A stretch of 64,000 nt of DNA from Isoetes taiwanensis (taxonomy: Eukaryota > Streptophyta > Lycopodiopsida > Isoetales > Isoetaceae). A program made the translations under genes and the position numbers. The stretch's first letter is position 1. Each line of letters opens with the position of its first letter. The notes beneath the pieces were generated by a model. It did no database searches, was not told the DNA's origin, and saw nothing but the letters and a program-made list of their open reading frames with translations. Below, one piece after another: positions 42,840 through 55,337 of this stretch. The DNA lies in the NCBI GenBank assembly GCA_021234155.1, contig JAJEKV010000018.1, positions 18,823,423 to 18,887,422 on the forward strand, read 5' to 3'.

Positions 42840-43440
42840 AGCTTTTTTTTTTCAATGGTCCAACATCCAAGGGCTCACAACAAAAGCCCTCTTTTTATTT
42901 TAGGGGCTGAACATGCAAGCCTCGTGGATAGCATTTCAGGGCAATGTGTTTCTTCCAGCCGCTCTTTTTTCCCTCCCACTGCTGATCCTTTCATGCTTCT
43001 ATCTTCAATCACGATCTCCGCGCTTCTATCTTTTTCTGTTGCTATCTTCTGATCTTCCCTCCTCAATTGAGTTAAAGCGCCAGGAATGCCCCCTGCATAA
43101 CAGTGGGGCAGATTTCGGAAGCATCATGCGCCAAAGGAATCTTTGTTTTTTCGCTTACCTCAGCGCTTGATTGCTGCTTTTCGTGATCTCGTTCCTCACC
43201 TCGCGTGTCGATTGGTAATGCCGGTTGCTCATCTCTCAAGGGCCAGGCACAAGCCGGGACCTGTTCTTGCCCGACCACGTCTTCTAGCTACTCGATTTCC
43301 TTTAATGGCCCTGGATTCATTACCATAAGCGGGGCTTTGCCATAGTTCGGTCTATAAAAGGCCTCCGTTCAAATCGTTTTTCGAGGAGGACACAAGGGCC
43401 AGTTACTCCAAAGGTAAAGGGATTTTTGGATTCTTGCAGG
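42840..43440 (+). other. Exon-like GC-richer stretch, unidentified
   Basis: Between the long-TIR element and the ABCB pseudogene; mixed short frames, none recognised. Sequence near 43,414-43,440 (GGTAAAG...TTGCAG) looks like a shortened intron leading into the ABCB exon. Confidence 0.3.
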
Positions 43441-44175
43441 CTTTGATGTTTCGGTTCGTAGTAGCATTCACTCAAACATGGAGGATGGCAACAATCATGG
43501 TTCCATTTGCACCCGTGTTGATCATGCACGAGCCTTTATGGCAAGACCATACAGAGTTTGAGTTCCAAATGAGGTCCCGCTTTTTACGATACAACGGCAA
43601 TATTGGGGCTATTTCTTCCATATGTACGAGTCTACTCATTTTGCCGAGAAGAATTTATTAAAGTCATACTCAAACTTCATTAGGCGAACTGTCCAACCGG
43701 GTGTGAAACAAGGATTTGCAAAAGGTTTAGCCTTGGGTGCCAATGGGATCAGCTTTGCCCCTTTGGGCCTTCATGGCATGGTATGGTTCAATTCTTGTTG
43801 GTCGTGGGACGAGGCAAATGGAGGCCGATTATCATGGCGGGTGTGGCGGTTCTCCACAGGAGGCAGGTAAAAATAAAAATAAAATCATTCTGCAATAAGA
43901 ATAATGCAGTTCTGTCTCTTATCTTACGTATTTGGATAACTAACAGGGCATTTGATATGCACTTTCCAACATTAAAGCATTCTCGGACGGGTGCATTGCT
44001 GCATATAGCATATTCCAGATTATTGATCGTGTTCCACCTATTGACGTTGATAACCTGGATGGAAAATGCCTTGATAAAGTGGAAGGCAGATTGGCCCTGA
44101 ATAACGTTGAATATTCTTATCCTTCCAGACCTGATATGGCTGTCCTGAAAGGCTTCAAATTAGAAATTCCTGCAG
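43441..44175 (+). pseudogene. ABCB (P-glycoprotein-type) transporter pseudogene, two exons
   Basis: Fragment of a plant ABC transporter of subfamily B, a plasma-membrane exporter (family knowledge: auxin, alkaloid or xenobiotic transport). The first exon (43,441-43,866) begins after TTGCAG and reads FVVAFTQTWRMATIMVPFAP, a membrane helix of TMD1. It continues in shifted frames to SYSNFIRRTVQPGVKQGFAK and GLALGANGISFA, then LLVVGRGKWRPIIMAGVAVL. A GT-AG intron of 80 bp follows (43,867-43,946). The second exon (43,947-44,175) reads LSNIKAFSDGCIAAYSIFQI, IDRVPPIDVDNLDGK, LALNNVEYSYPSRPDMAVLK and LEIPAG, ending at a GT donor just before where the Walker A exon would start. Several single-base indels disrupt exon one. 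No NBD remains in this window. Confidence 0.85.
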
Positions 44176-44920
44176 GTAATGGAGTTTGCAATAATAATTT
44201 CAGTGCAGTTGAATCAGGTGCATTTTCTTGATTTCCTTATAACTGTCCTTATAACTTCTGGCATTCATGGCAGAATAGGAAAGAAGAGGGCATGGTTGTT
44301 TAAAATAGCCTGTTTTAATCTTTAGCATACTTAGAATACTTGACATGACACTCTAAGGTAATGCACATACTTTACACCTTTCTGTAAGCTTGAAATAATC
44401 AAGTCAAAACAACACTTTGAATGTATATCGTAGGCCCCAATAAATTTGAGCTCTCATACTTATCATACTCTAGTTTTTAATGTGTTTAGTAGCAATATTC
44501 TCTTCCAGCAGATAGTTCACTTAAGTTTCAATCTTGCACCAGATGTTACAGATTATGTGCTTCTGGAAACAACCATTAGGGATTGCTTTGCTATAAAACT
44601 ACTGTAACGTTGCCATAATGCGGTTTTACATATGAAATATGCTTATGAATGCTTGCCATGGCAAAACAGGCTTGCATTGATACTAGCACATGTTACCATA
44701 TGCACTAGCATATGCATGACAATGTGCAGTTTACAATAGTTTACATGATTTTTGTATTGCAATATTCAGATTACAGATAATGAATATAATGAATATAATA
44801 CTAGATATTGATTACACGAAATGTACTCATAGTTGTTTGCAATGGAAATAATTTGTTTGTCTTGATGGTATTGTGCTTTTTAGTAATTAATATTTAGGCC
44901 CATAAAGTTTGCCTATGTTT
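44176..44920. other. AT-rich, probably the following intron of the ABCB fragment
   Basis: It starts at the GT donor after IPAG. No further exon with Walker A sequence is seen before the next transposon-like copy at 44,925, so the gene fragment ends here. Confidence 0.4.
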
Positions 44921-44924
44921 GCTT

Positions 44925-45115
44925 TAGTTAGGGCCCGAAGGGCCCAAAAGTTTTTTAATATAACAATTAACATACAACTACCATTAACATTATTAACACA
45001 AACCATTGCATTTAACACATTTAAATTAAAATCCCCCTTAAACCCCCTTTGGTTTGGGTGCACATTCACACGGGGGGTTACTCCGGGCAACGAGAGCTGT
45101 CGGATGGGCATATTA
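44925..45115. mobile_element. Partial copy of the hairpin element family
   Basis: It begins with the terminal hairpin GGGCCCGAAGGGCCC, then AAAAGTTTTTTAATATAACA, and runs through ACACATTTAAATTAAAATCC, CCCTTTGGTTTGGGTG and CGGGGGGTTACTCCGGGC to GAGAGCTGTCGGATGGGCAT. It equals one arm plus the loop start of the 39,946 element, including the outer hairpin that element lacks on its left. The other arm is absent. Confidence 0.75.
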
Positions 45116-47340
45116 AAGGTCAACACAAATATTCAAGGTCAACTTCCATGGAAGGTACTCCATTTGAGGTCAAAGTTAGTCAAAAGATGCTTTATAAATT
45201 CTGGGTTAAGAAGATTGGAAGATGCTTTTTGAAGATTGGAAGTTAAAGTTTGGAAGACCCCATGGTACTTGGTTCCACCGCTTAGCCATTTTTTATCCAT
45301 CTTTATATTCATACCCTATTCTTACCCCTTTGAAATTTTCCTAGTTGTCTTTTCCTTATACCTATATTCTCCTTTGCTCACCTTTGCATATCACATCATG
45401 CTTTGCCTAATCCTTTTTTCTCTAATGCATTTTATCCCCCTATGAGATGTTCTTCCCATTGCTCTTCATATCTTTTGCCTCATTTTCATTTTCTATGCCA
45501 CACCCTTGCAAATACCCCTAGCCTAACTCTTGTTTGCAATTTCTTACACCCTTATGCTTCACTTACCATTGTGCCCTAAGTTTCCATGTCACACATGTAC
45601 CCTATGGAATATTCCAATCATGATGTCTAAACCTAGCATATTCCCAAGATATTAGGGTTATCATTGCCCCAAATGATCAAAATTCTCTAACTATTTTATG
45701 GGGAACCCCTTAAACCATAGCCCAGCTTTTTAAAATTGCAAAATATGGCATATTCCTGGTTTATACCCTAAAAAATACGACCACCGTATCGCGAGATTTT
45801 TGGAAAAATACTGTTGATCAACCCTAAATCTGGAAACCTGCTCGAATCACGCCGGAATGGAATCCTTAAGCTTTGAAAACTATCTACTTTTGTATTCCCG
45901 CTCTTAAGCATCATATTAAGCCTAAATTTAAGCCCTAAGATGCCGGAACCATCAAATCTAAATTTATATACCGGGGAAACATTGACAAAAGATTTTTGAA
46001 GGCCCAGACGCATCAAACCTCAACATTGATACATGTTGAGCATGATCTGAAGACGTTCATGAAGTTTCTGAGCATTCCATAGTTCGATTTGAGAAAATTG
46101 GACTGATTATCCTACTATGATATTATTACATGACCTTTTGAGATCCTCTGATGATTGATTTATGATCTTATGACTTATATCCACCTTGTATTACCTTTAC
46201 ATCAATGAAAATTGCCTGCCAAGTGTTGAAAGATTTGACTGTCATGTTTTCTTAGTAGTCTTGCCATGCAAACAGTTTTACAATAAGATATTCTACAATC
46301 CGTTTTCACATATGATCAGTTGCCCCTCATTTCCAACTATATTTGCACCTGTGTGCACAAAAAGTTCAAGAAAAGACCACTCCAAACTCAAGTTATAATT
46401 TTTTACATTCTGTCTGACATGATTTTAGACTGTTATTCACAAAACAGTGCCAAAAAAATAGTTTTACTGATCCAAAATAGGATTTGATTGTTTGCCTCAC
46501 ATCCTTGAGACCTATACATCACCTTGGTTTTGAAATTTCTCAAAAATTCCCCCTGCAACTCAAGTTCCAAAATTCTGAGATCTGTCTGTGGCTTTGACTG
46601 GTATTGACCAAAAATTGACTCCACTTTGAGCTTGAATATCTCATAGATTTGAGCTCAGACTCGGTCAAGATTTTTTCCACTGCATACCTATAACTTTTCT
46701 ACACCAGTCACAATCATTTGACCTCAGAAATCAACTCATCTATGCCAACTACATCGATTTGAGTGAGGACCCCTTATTTCTGAATTGGGAAATGTATGAG
46801 AATTTGATATTTGAGCTTTTTCTCTAAAAAAATCTTGTATAGACTGGTCACCTTAAGTGATCTGGAGGTTCTAACCCCAACTTGAGCATAATTTCAAGTT
46901 GGCTTGTTGTGTTTGACTCTCTAGCCAGGTTGAGGGTCAACACCCATTATAACGTTCCTTGTTGATTGCATTAGGTGGCCACATCAATGACAAATGTATG
47001 CTTTGATATGTTAGAAGGTGAGAAGAAAAAAAGATCCAAGGCTAGGGGAAAAAAAGAAAAAAGAAAAAAAGGGGAGATGAGAGTAAGATTACTTTTTTTG
47101 CCAGTTTGGCTTAGCAAAGCTAGCATATGTATATGTGGGCTCTTCTTTGATTAAAGATAAAAGATTTTCACATCCACATGGACCCAATCAAACCAGGAAA
47201 TGAGAATCGACCAAAAGGGCATAAGCCCCAGCAGAAATCAGGGGCTATGCCCCATAACAAATCATAACAATAATAATAAAGCAAAGAATAAAACAAAATA
47301 AAACAAAATCGGGAAGCACAGAGCTATACAGAAACTATCC
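45116..47340. other. AT-rich stretch, nothing recognised
   Basis: T-rich sequence with statements like TTGACCAAAAATTGACTCC and CTCATAGATTTGAGCTCAGA reminiscent of gypsy LTR DNA, but no matching second copy occurs in the window, so no LTR call is made. A complementary CT/AG-rich stretch near 47,030-47,080 is low complexity. Confidence 0.3.
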
Positions 47341-47446
47341 ATGGTTTAGGTGGCCGTTGATCTTGAATAACAGCCTGACCTCCTCTCTATACGATCCACT
47401 TTTATTGTAGTCGAGCCTCGCGCACCCGAAATAATTCTTCTTTGCC

Positions 47447-47915
47447 ATGCTATTGAGGATGTTTATGGATAAGTGTCATCCAATTGCCAACCACAATTAT
47501 TGCTACATGGGCAACATTCTAATCAGGTTACTATCAGAAATGGGTATTGTCAATCATGTGATGACTATAATGTCCATTATTATTAGTAACCTTCTCTTGG
47601 ACATGTACAAGAGCTGGACATGTACAAAAAGTCTGGTAGTTGTATAGATGCAGATGCATGGGGAGCTTTGAGTACATGGGCAACAAAAATGTCATTTCTT
47701 GAACAAGCATACTGTCATGACATATATAGGCTACCAAGGCTATGAAAGTTAGTAGGCTTAATGCCCAAGGGGGCCACCTTCTTTGTCATTAAGCTTACTC
47801 CAGAAAAAATTGATCCATTCTCGCATATTTTGGCTGGTTTCCACAATGGCATTGTTGTTTTGACTACTTTGATCAATATGTATGAGATATGTGAGAGTTC
47901 TTAGAATGCTAAAGT
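47447..47915 (+). other. Exon-like fragments, unidentified
   Basis: Two plus-strand pieces look protein-like: LIRLLSEMGIVNHVMTIMSI near 47,520, and LMPKGATFFVIKLTPEKIDP followed by HILAGFHNGIVVLTTLINMY near 47,760-47,900. The second is hydrophobic and could be a membrane segment of a transporter, but I cannot assign it. Confidence 0.25.
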
Positions 47916-48579
47916 ACTGTTCCAAAACCATCCCTTGGCAATATGAAAGTACAAAGATATTCTGGAGTTTCTTGAATCAAGTTTAAATGTTCTTGCTAAT
48001 TAATTTGTGATAAGAAGATACGATTGCAGATTCTTTCTTGTCTGTAGCAGAATTTGGTACTGGTATAGCATTATTTTCTTACTAACAATCCATAATTTCC
48101 ATCACTATTATACCCAACTGCAATCCTTAATGTGGCAGCAAGTCTATAAACATAATCAGAGCATACACAATATCCAGGTTTAATCTAATCTAATTAGAAC
48201 GCCACAATATGTTGTGTTTCACATTAGATAGCTCGAGTTATAATCCAATGTCCAGATTGTTGTCTGCACAAGAAACCTTGTTTAAATGTCCTTTTTAATC
48301 TAGTATCCAGAACAAGCATGGAAAAGTATAAAATAGGTATGACACAAGTTATCTTCTTATTTCTTAATAGATTTACTAGTCTTTGCAAAGGAAAAGCAAA
48401 TAATGGACATATCTGGTAAGGCACTCCAATTTTGTTATGGTCACAAGTTGCATAGGCTATAGATATGTCTAGAAAGTTCTATATTAGGAGATTAAATCAA
48501 ATGTGAAGGTGATCAGATGCCTTTGTGCTACTTGGTTGCGTCGTATTGCGTTCAAAGATATTAAGATGTTTTCATTTAG

Positions 48580-48793
<214 letters not shown>

Positions 48794-48799
48794 TTAGAA

Positions 48800-50030
48800 T
48801 GTAAGAATGTAACAGTATATTCCAAAAATGATTAAAGAGATTTGTCATATTTTGTTCAACACCACCAACTACACAATTGATGCGGTAATATCTCAATTGT
48901 GCCAGTAGAATATGCTTGCATAGATCAAATTATCTTTGCATTTTAATAAAAGAGGGTGTAGTCTATGAACTATTGTACACTTTATGTTAAACAGTTATAC
49001 AATAGGGACGAAAAAAAGTTAAACAGGAGCCATAACAAGGATTTCCTATTAAAGCTGATTTTGCCTTTTAAACTAGTGTGTTATTGAACTTTTTGGCTAA
49101 TGTGAACAATGTAGCATTATTTGCTTACTGACAATCCATAATTCTCAACATGGTTTTATGAAAGTCGTTTGCCGGCTTGTTTCGGGAAATTTTCTAGGCT
49201 TAATCAGCACCATTCCGACAGTCCCATACCTATCCCGGCAAGCTCCAACACAGAGGCCTCAGTTCATCCGGAAATACCAAGAAAACCTCTAATTTTCAGC
49301 CGGATCTCTTCCTACCATTTCAAATCTATGCAGCTAAATCTAGATTTTGTCCAGCAGGTTGCAAGGGTTCCGGGGAACTTCCCGAACCAAGATGGTGGGT
49401 ATGGTAGAAGGGCTTTGCCTTGATGATGGTGGTTATGGGCGGAAAGTCTAGTGCGTTTGCTCTTACACCTAAAACTCATTTAGAGATTCATCCAACCGTG
49501 ATGGTCAGTGTGGTGGAAGTCTATGAAAATGGCTAGACCATAATCAAAGCCCACAAAATATCCAAGTCTAATCTAATCTAGTTATAAATGCACCCCAGGA
49601 CTCTTGTACGTGATGCTATCACGAATAAAAGATAGAAAAGAATTGTCGATTGTATCGCCAATCATGACAAATGACTTCAAACCAATTTTAATGTCGCAAG
49701 AACTGGACTTAAGGTAAGCATTAAATGCTCATTGTTTATTCATATCAAGCACAACAATCTCCTAAGTATTTACGTTTCATATTCTTTACCAGACAGGTGT
49801 AGCAACAACTCCAAACAACACGCAACAAAGTTATAATATAATCTATGTAATGGACATGCACCACAGATATGACAAATAGTAGCTTTAGCCATTATCTTCA
49901 GTATAAAATACGATGAATGTGCATGCATGATATTTCTCCATTTTTACTGTTGCTACCTTTACATCCACTGTAATGATAGAACACCAACATAAAACTTGTT
50001 CATTTTAACAATCATCCTATATCACAACAA
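48800..50030. other. No feature recognised
   Basis: Mostly AT-rich. A plus-strand frame at 49,169-49,423 in a GC-richer patch has no known motif. Confidence 0.3.
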
Positions 50031-50059
50031 AAAAGGTGCTCACATCCCCCGAAAAATCC

Positions 50060-50425
50060 CCCGTTGAGAGCAATAGGTTATCTTCTTTGCAATGGAGAAT
50101 TCTTGAACAAAAGGGTATATCGTACGGGAGAAGATGAGCAGAAATAGGGCATTCTTGAGCAAAAAGGGTATATCCAAATAGGGGAATTAGTAAAATCAGG
50201 GGATTGCAAATGCACATTGGGGTATTTTCAACAGAAGGGGATTAGGTCAAAAGGGAATTTGCAAATGGATTAGGGTATTTTCAAGAAAAGGGGGACTGGT
50301 TCAAATGGAAATTTGCGAATGGATTGGAGTATTTTCGAATAAAAGGGGATTGAGTGAAAGGGGTGTGACTGAAAAAAATGGAGGATTGCAATAAATACCA
50401 GGGTATTTCAACCAAAAGGGTATCT
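50060..50425. repeat. ~55-bp degenerate minisatellite (AAAGGGTAT / GGATTAGGGTATTTTC)
   Basis: Units with (G)GGGTATTTTC, AAAGGGG(A)TT and AATTTGCAAATGGATT repeat at about 50,218, 50,271, 50,326 and 50,400. Looser units (AAAGGGTATAT) precede at 50,110 and 50,166. Confidence 0.7.
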
Positions 50426-51430
50426 TCAATTAAAAGACAATTTTATGGTTGTATACTAGCTAAAAATTCACTCAAGTTAGTTTGCATTCTCAAAATATGT
50501 TATTAAATGGTCATATGTAAGTGGTCGGATCAGCCCATAAGCTAGAATGTTACCTTCATGATGTGGAATAGGAATGAATTTCTAGACTAAACAGCTGATA
50601 AACTCTGTCTTCAAAGAGGTCTCATCCAAAGAAAGAACCCATGCTTCTATGAGTGGCTCCTTGCCATACAGGCAGAAGCACATTGAAGTGTAATAGCTTT
50701 TAAAATTCATGTCAAGATTATTACTAGCTAGTATGAGTAATATTTCTCTTACGATGCTCATTCAGACACGACATAACTAAGCAAGCATAGACCCTAGTTG
50801 GATAACTACGGCAAGCATTCGTTTAGGACTTATATGTGCACACTAAGTATGAGTAAAATTCCTCCACAACTCTAATCAACTAATTATTAGTTATTTGGCC
50901 ACATAATCATTTGGCCCAGAGTATTTAGTATTAGCAAAGACATAGTTGTACTTCTTAAAGTAGTCTATTTTCTAATGGTTATGTCCATGTATCGATGCAT
51001 ATTGAGCACATAATAGAATTTGCTAATGACCAATGGTTGAACAAAGCACACGGTGAATGATGAATTGATTCGTAATAGGAATTGGATTTAGGCAATGATA
51101 GCATTTTCTTTTTGGTGTTGTGTTTATCATGTAATAAGTGTAAGGGAAGATTCTAGACTTGAGAGTGAAGTTGCAAGTTCATTTCTATGCTAAGATCCAG
51201 AATGGTGTAAGAGCATATATGTTTGTAAGTTGGACTCAAAGGAGTTGAAGAGCTTCATGCAAATGATAAAATATGAGAATATAAGTTTCAATGGTCGAAG
51301 ACGCATTTTTGAACCTTAGGCCTGTGGGATATTTCGAGATCGAGAGTTTTCTTAAGTTAGAAAGCTGATCCAGTGCGAAACTGGCGGATCCTGAGTTTGA
51401 AAGATGATCACTATATAAACAAGGTGTTTG
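50426..51430. other. AT-rich, no feature recognised
   Basis: Short frames only. The last part (from about 51,400) may belong to the copia LTR into which the solo LTR inserted. Confidence 0.3.
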
Positions 51431-51491
51431 TTGGAGAGATCATGTATTGTTCGTCGAATCCGGCTGGTCAACCTTGCTACAGTATCAGAGT

Positions 51492-53084
51492 TGTGACGCT
51501 CCCTGAACATATACGACACTCGGACGTATACATACGGGGACTTTCCCCTCCCATGGCAACCAACTCCCCACGAGCAGGGCCCTCCGTCTAACTCGGGCCA
51601 TCTATAGAAAGATGCTCGAGTGAAGGACACAGAGGGGTCATTCGGCCCACGCCTTCAATGGGGCTCCTATGTCATGGAAGCATGAATACAAGGTTAGTAC
51701 ACACACAGCATAATCATATCATAAAATACCACCACGAAGGGGTGGCACATCCATCAAGTGACAACAACAAGAAGATGCATTTATACAGGAAAACACCCAA
51801 ATCCACAGTACTACCCGGCTCGAGACTCTGTGAGGATCGTGGCGGCTAGGTCTCAAAGAGATCAGAGGGCCCGAATCTTGACATGGCATTGCCGGCATAG
51901 AACATCGGCTAGGGTTGTCCACTCCATCCGCCCTCATTGCACACTTGCAAATGGAGTCAAATCATGCTATGGCATCACTATAGCCTTCGGAGGCGCGGGA
52001 CTCAAGGTATCACCCTTGAGGCCAACTCTAGGGTTCATGAAGCCCCGTCAGATGAGGCGGCGGGGAAGTGTCCTTCGGGATCCCCGGTGGTTCCATGGGT
52101 GAGCTAGAGAATCGTGCGCATCAGCGACCCGCATCCATTGTCCGTGACTTACTCACCCTAAATCTACTCAAAACCGCGGGGTGCCCCATCTGAGTCACCT
52201 CTCTGCAGTGGGGAGTGTCCAGGACCCGACCCTCCTCACGTGACCGGCTATCCCGGGCCTAGCCCAATGTAGGGTCTCGGAGCCTTTTATGTTCGTGCAA
52301 GACCCCACCCCCACTTCACCACTGCGTCCCTTATCTGGTGCTAAGCAATTCCATAGCATCCACGACTCGGTGGTCTCTTGTGCACAGGCCGCAAGTAATG
52401 GGAAATACAGGGATCTACCTAGGAGCATACTAATAAACATGGCTCAGAGGTCTCTACCCCCTTTAATTCCCCATTTCAAGAGTAATACTATGCAAAGAAC
52501 TATCAATCCATCATTTAAGAGCAAGTCTGAGAATCGAGAGATAAGGAGAACTCACCTTTGCAATCAAGGGTTAGTTCCTAAGGGTAAAGCATAGTGAAGA
52601 CAGAGAAATGTGAAGAAATACACACACAAGTGCCCAACAGGGAGCTACCCCTACAGATAACACAGCCTAAGCTACGAGACTAGAAGGTAGAATCTGGAAC
52701 TTGGGATGGCTCCATCCGATTTGTTGGGGGGTGCTTGGGGTCTGCTCCTCCTCCCCCCATCCAATTGCTCCCAATTCGAATTGGGGCACAAAAGCCCTAA
52801 TTTGGGTGTCCAAATGGAAACCTGCCTTGCCTAATCGATTTTGGGCCAGGTGGCATGTCACTAATTAACTAATTTGGTATTTTAGTCCTTTTTTAATATT
52901 AGGATAAGCCCCTAAATTTGAATTAGGGTTTTGGGTTAGGGTTTCCACCTTTATAATTTAATTATTAACACAATAACTTAGCTTATGAATAATTAATGTG
53001 AATATTAATGTGCCATTAATTATTCATAGTGACGGATGTCATGTATTTATACTTAAATATGATATAAATATGTGGAACGCCACA
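51492..53084 (-). mobile_element. Solo LTR, 1,593 bp, with AGAGT target duplication
   Basis: The segment begins TGTGACGCTCCC and ends TGGAACGCCACA (TG...CA), and is flanked on both sides by AGAGT (51,487-51,491 and 53,085-53,089), a perfect 5-bp target duplication. Orientation is given by the related copy at 54,385-55,324: the purine tract AAGGTGGAGAATG lies just outside its TGTGGCG end on the minus strand, as before a 3' LTR. A TATA-like GTATAAATACATG lies near the minus-strand start. No internal region remains, so it arose by LTR-LTR recombination. It lies within the 5' LTR of a copia element. Confidence 0.85.
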
Positions 53085-53450
53085 AGAGTCAATACCCAGA
53101 GCTAAGCGATGCTGGATTTGCTTGTATAATATCCTCAATGGTTTTCATATGTCTTAAGCTAGCCTCATGTAGAAAAGGGACAACCAATAACTTTGCTTTT
53201 AGTTCAATGGTTTTGTAGTTGGTTGATTCTTTTATAGTGTAAACTAAAAGCTTGTGGTTGTAGTGAACAAATTATATGGCTTAGGGTTGTTGGATGAGTG
53301 ACCATATCTTGGCTCCATAAAACCTAGGCTATATAGAGAGATATAATTAATACAAAGTTTTTGTTTACAAAGTTGTCTAGCAAATTTGGTGAATTAAGTT
53401 GTATGGTTATATGACAGTGCAGAACAACTCTACAAATGGTATGTGAGCTC
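53085..53450 (+). mobile_element. Copia 5' LTR right part and primer-binding site
   Basis: The sequence after the solo LTR leads to CTCTACA at 53,434 (an LTR-type CA end), two bases, then TGGTATGTGAGCTC at 53,437-53,450. This resembles the initiator-Met tRNA primer-binding site TGGTATCAGAGC with three changes. The gag ATG follows 12 bases later. The left edge of this LTR lies upstream of 51,487 and was not located. Confidence 0.6.
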
Positions 53451-53462
53451 GGGTGATTAGGG

Positions 53463-54335
53463 ATGTCAACCAGATTGGTGCCAATTTGCTAGCAAATTGG
53501 TGTTTAAAGGTGATGGTGCTCCAGATTTGGAAGGAAGGAATCAAACCTGTTTTGAGTTTGAGAATCTTTGGGGCTTGATTGATGGTAGTACATTTGCCAT
53601 GGCTATCTGCATCTCTGAGGATCCTGCACTGCAGGGGCTAATCCAGGGAGGTGGTCCAACCTCAAGTGCAAGTGTAAGCTTTCGGATGGTAAAAAGTGCA
53701 AGCTCGGTGGTGGGTCTCATTCTTCGTCGGCGATCCTTCAATTCAAACGGATGCTAATTAAAATAATGGAGGCTCAAGCCATTATTATGAGCAAGGTAGG
53801 AACCCGCTTTGAAGTTAAATTGAGGTAAACAACCAAAAAGAGATGTGGGAATATATGATTAAACATTTTGAAATCAAGAGTTCATCCCAGATAGACGTTT
53901 TGGAAAAACAACTTAGAAGGCTTAAGTTGTTTGAAAAAGACAATATAACTGAGTTTATGGAGAAGTTTGAAGTAGACTTGGAAGGTGCAGGGTCTATTGT
54001 GAATGATCAAAATCAAATTCTATACTTGGCCAAGCAAGTTTCTCATAATTCTCATTTGGCTACATTAATTAGAAATGTGGCTACTAGCAAAGAGCATGCT
54101 GTAAAAATGATTCAAACAGAGTTTGAACAAACTCGAAGGGGCTTTGATGATGAAGATCAATCACCTGAAGTACTATATAGTGGAAAAGTTAAAAAGGGTG
54201 GAAGTACTTCAGAAACTAGTAAAGATAAAATAGGGCCATGTTTTAAATGTAATAGGTATGGCCATTTAAAAATTGTACATTTGAAGGCAAGATATTCATT
54301 TAGGTGTTTTAAGCGTGATGGTAAGGGCATTTGGG
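53463..54335 (+). pseudogene. Copia gag (UBN2-type) with degenerate zinc knuckle
   Basis: ATG at 53,463 after the primer-binding site. Shifted frames give CFEFENLWGLIDG and EAQAIIMSKVG, matching the N-terminal copia gag segment. An open frame from 53,843 reads MWEYMIKHFEI, IDVLEKQLRRLKLFEKDNIT, EFMEKFEVDLEGAGSIVNDQ and EFEQTRRGFDDEDQSPEVL, the UBN2-type gag domain. CFKCNRYGHLKI follows; the last cysteine of the CCHC knuckle is not in the expected place because the frame shifts. Homology ends near 54,335 and LTR sequence of another element starts at 54,385. Protease and pol are missing. Confidence 0.8.
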
Positions 54336-54384
54336 TTGGAATGTCCAGTAAGTCTTCATGGGAAAGGCGAGTCGTGCCAGAACA

Positions 54385-55324
54385 GGACTTACTGCCCTAA
54401 AATCTACTCAAAGCACAGGGTGCCCCATACGGGGTCACCCTCCTGCCGGGGTGTCAGACCCATACCGGCCCTCTGCGTGACCCATTTCTCCAGGGCCTAG
54501 CCCACTGTAGGGGTCTCGAGGAGCCTTTTATGTTTGAGTGATGCCAGACCCCCACTTTCCCACCACTTCGCGTCCCTTATCGGTGCTAAACTTAATTCCA
54601 TAGCATCCACGACTGGGTGGTCTCTCTTGATACCTGGCAAGTAATGGGAAATCTGGGGGGATCTACCTAGAGGAGCATACTAATAAGCCGGCGGAGGGTC
54701 TCTACCCCCTTAATTCCCCATTTCAAGAGTAATACTATGCAAAAGAGCTATCAATCTATCATTTAAGAGCAAGTACAGAATCGAGATAAGGAGAACTCAC
54801 CTTTGCAATCAAGGGTTAGTTCCTAAGGTGCAGCTATATAAAGAAGAAGAGAAATGTAAGAAATACACACAACAAGTGCCCAATAGGGCCCAATTCTACT
54901 CTCAGATAACACGCACCTAAGCTACTGGACTAACGGGCCGACCCGGGCTTGGGATGGCTCCATCTCGACGGTCAGGGTGCCTCGTCAGGGGCCTCCTCCT
55001 CCCCCATCTCCAATTGTTCTAATTCGAATTGGGCAAAAAGCTCTAATTTGGGTGTCCAAATGGAAAACCCCGCCTTGCCTAATCGATTTGGGCCAGGTGG
55101 CATGTCACTAATTAACTAATTTGGTATTTTAGTCCTTTAATATTAGGATAAGCCCTAAATTGAATTAGGGTTTTGGGGTTAGGTTTCCACCTTTATAATT
55201 TAATTATTAACATGGCTAACCTTAGCTTATGAATATTAATGTGAATAATTAATGTGCCATTAATTATTCATAGTGATCGTCATGTATTTATACTTAAATA
55301 TGATAAATATGTGGAACGCCACAC
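54385..55324 (-). repeat. Truncated 3' LTR (940 bp)
   Basis: Matches 52,145-53,084 of the solo LTR nearly end to end, including TCAAGAGTAATACTATGCAA and CACCTTTGCAATCAAGGGTT, and stops exactly at GCCACA. The far side is missing and joined to copia gag sequence, so the outer target duplication is lost. Confidence 0.85.
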
Positions 55325-55337
55325 ATTCTCCACCTTA
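55325..55337 (-). promoter_or_regulatory. Polypurine tract
   Basis: AAGGTGGAGAATG on the minus strand, immediately before the LTR start TGTGGCGTTCC. This is the position and type of the plus-strand primer of plant LTR elements. Confidence 0.65.

Noticed and set aside
51480-51491. Primer-binding site ACAGTATCAGAG just before the solo LTR
   Set aside because: It resembles TGGTATCAGAG, but the better site TGGTATGTGAGCTC at 53,437 directly precedes the copia gag start. The first is probably coincidence within the copia LTR.
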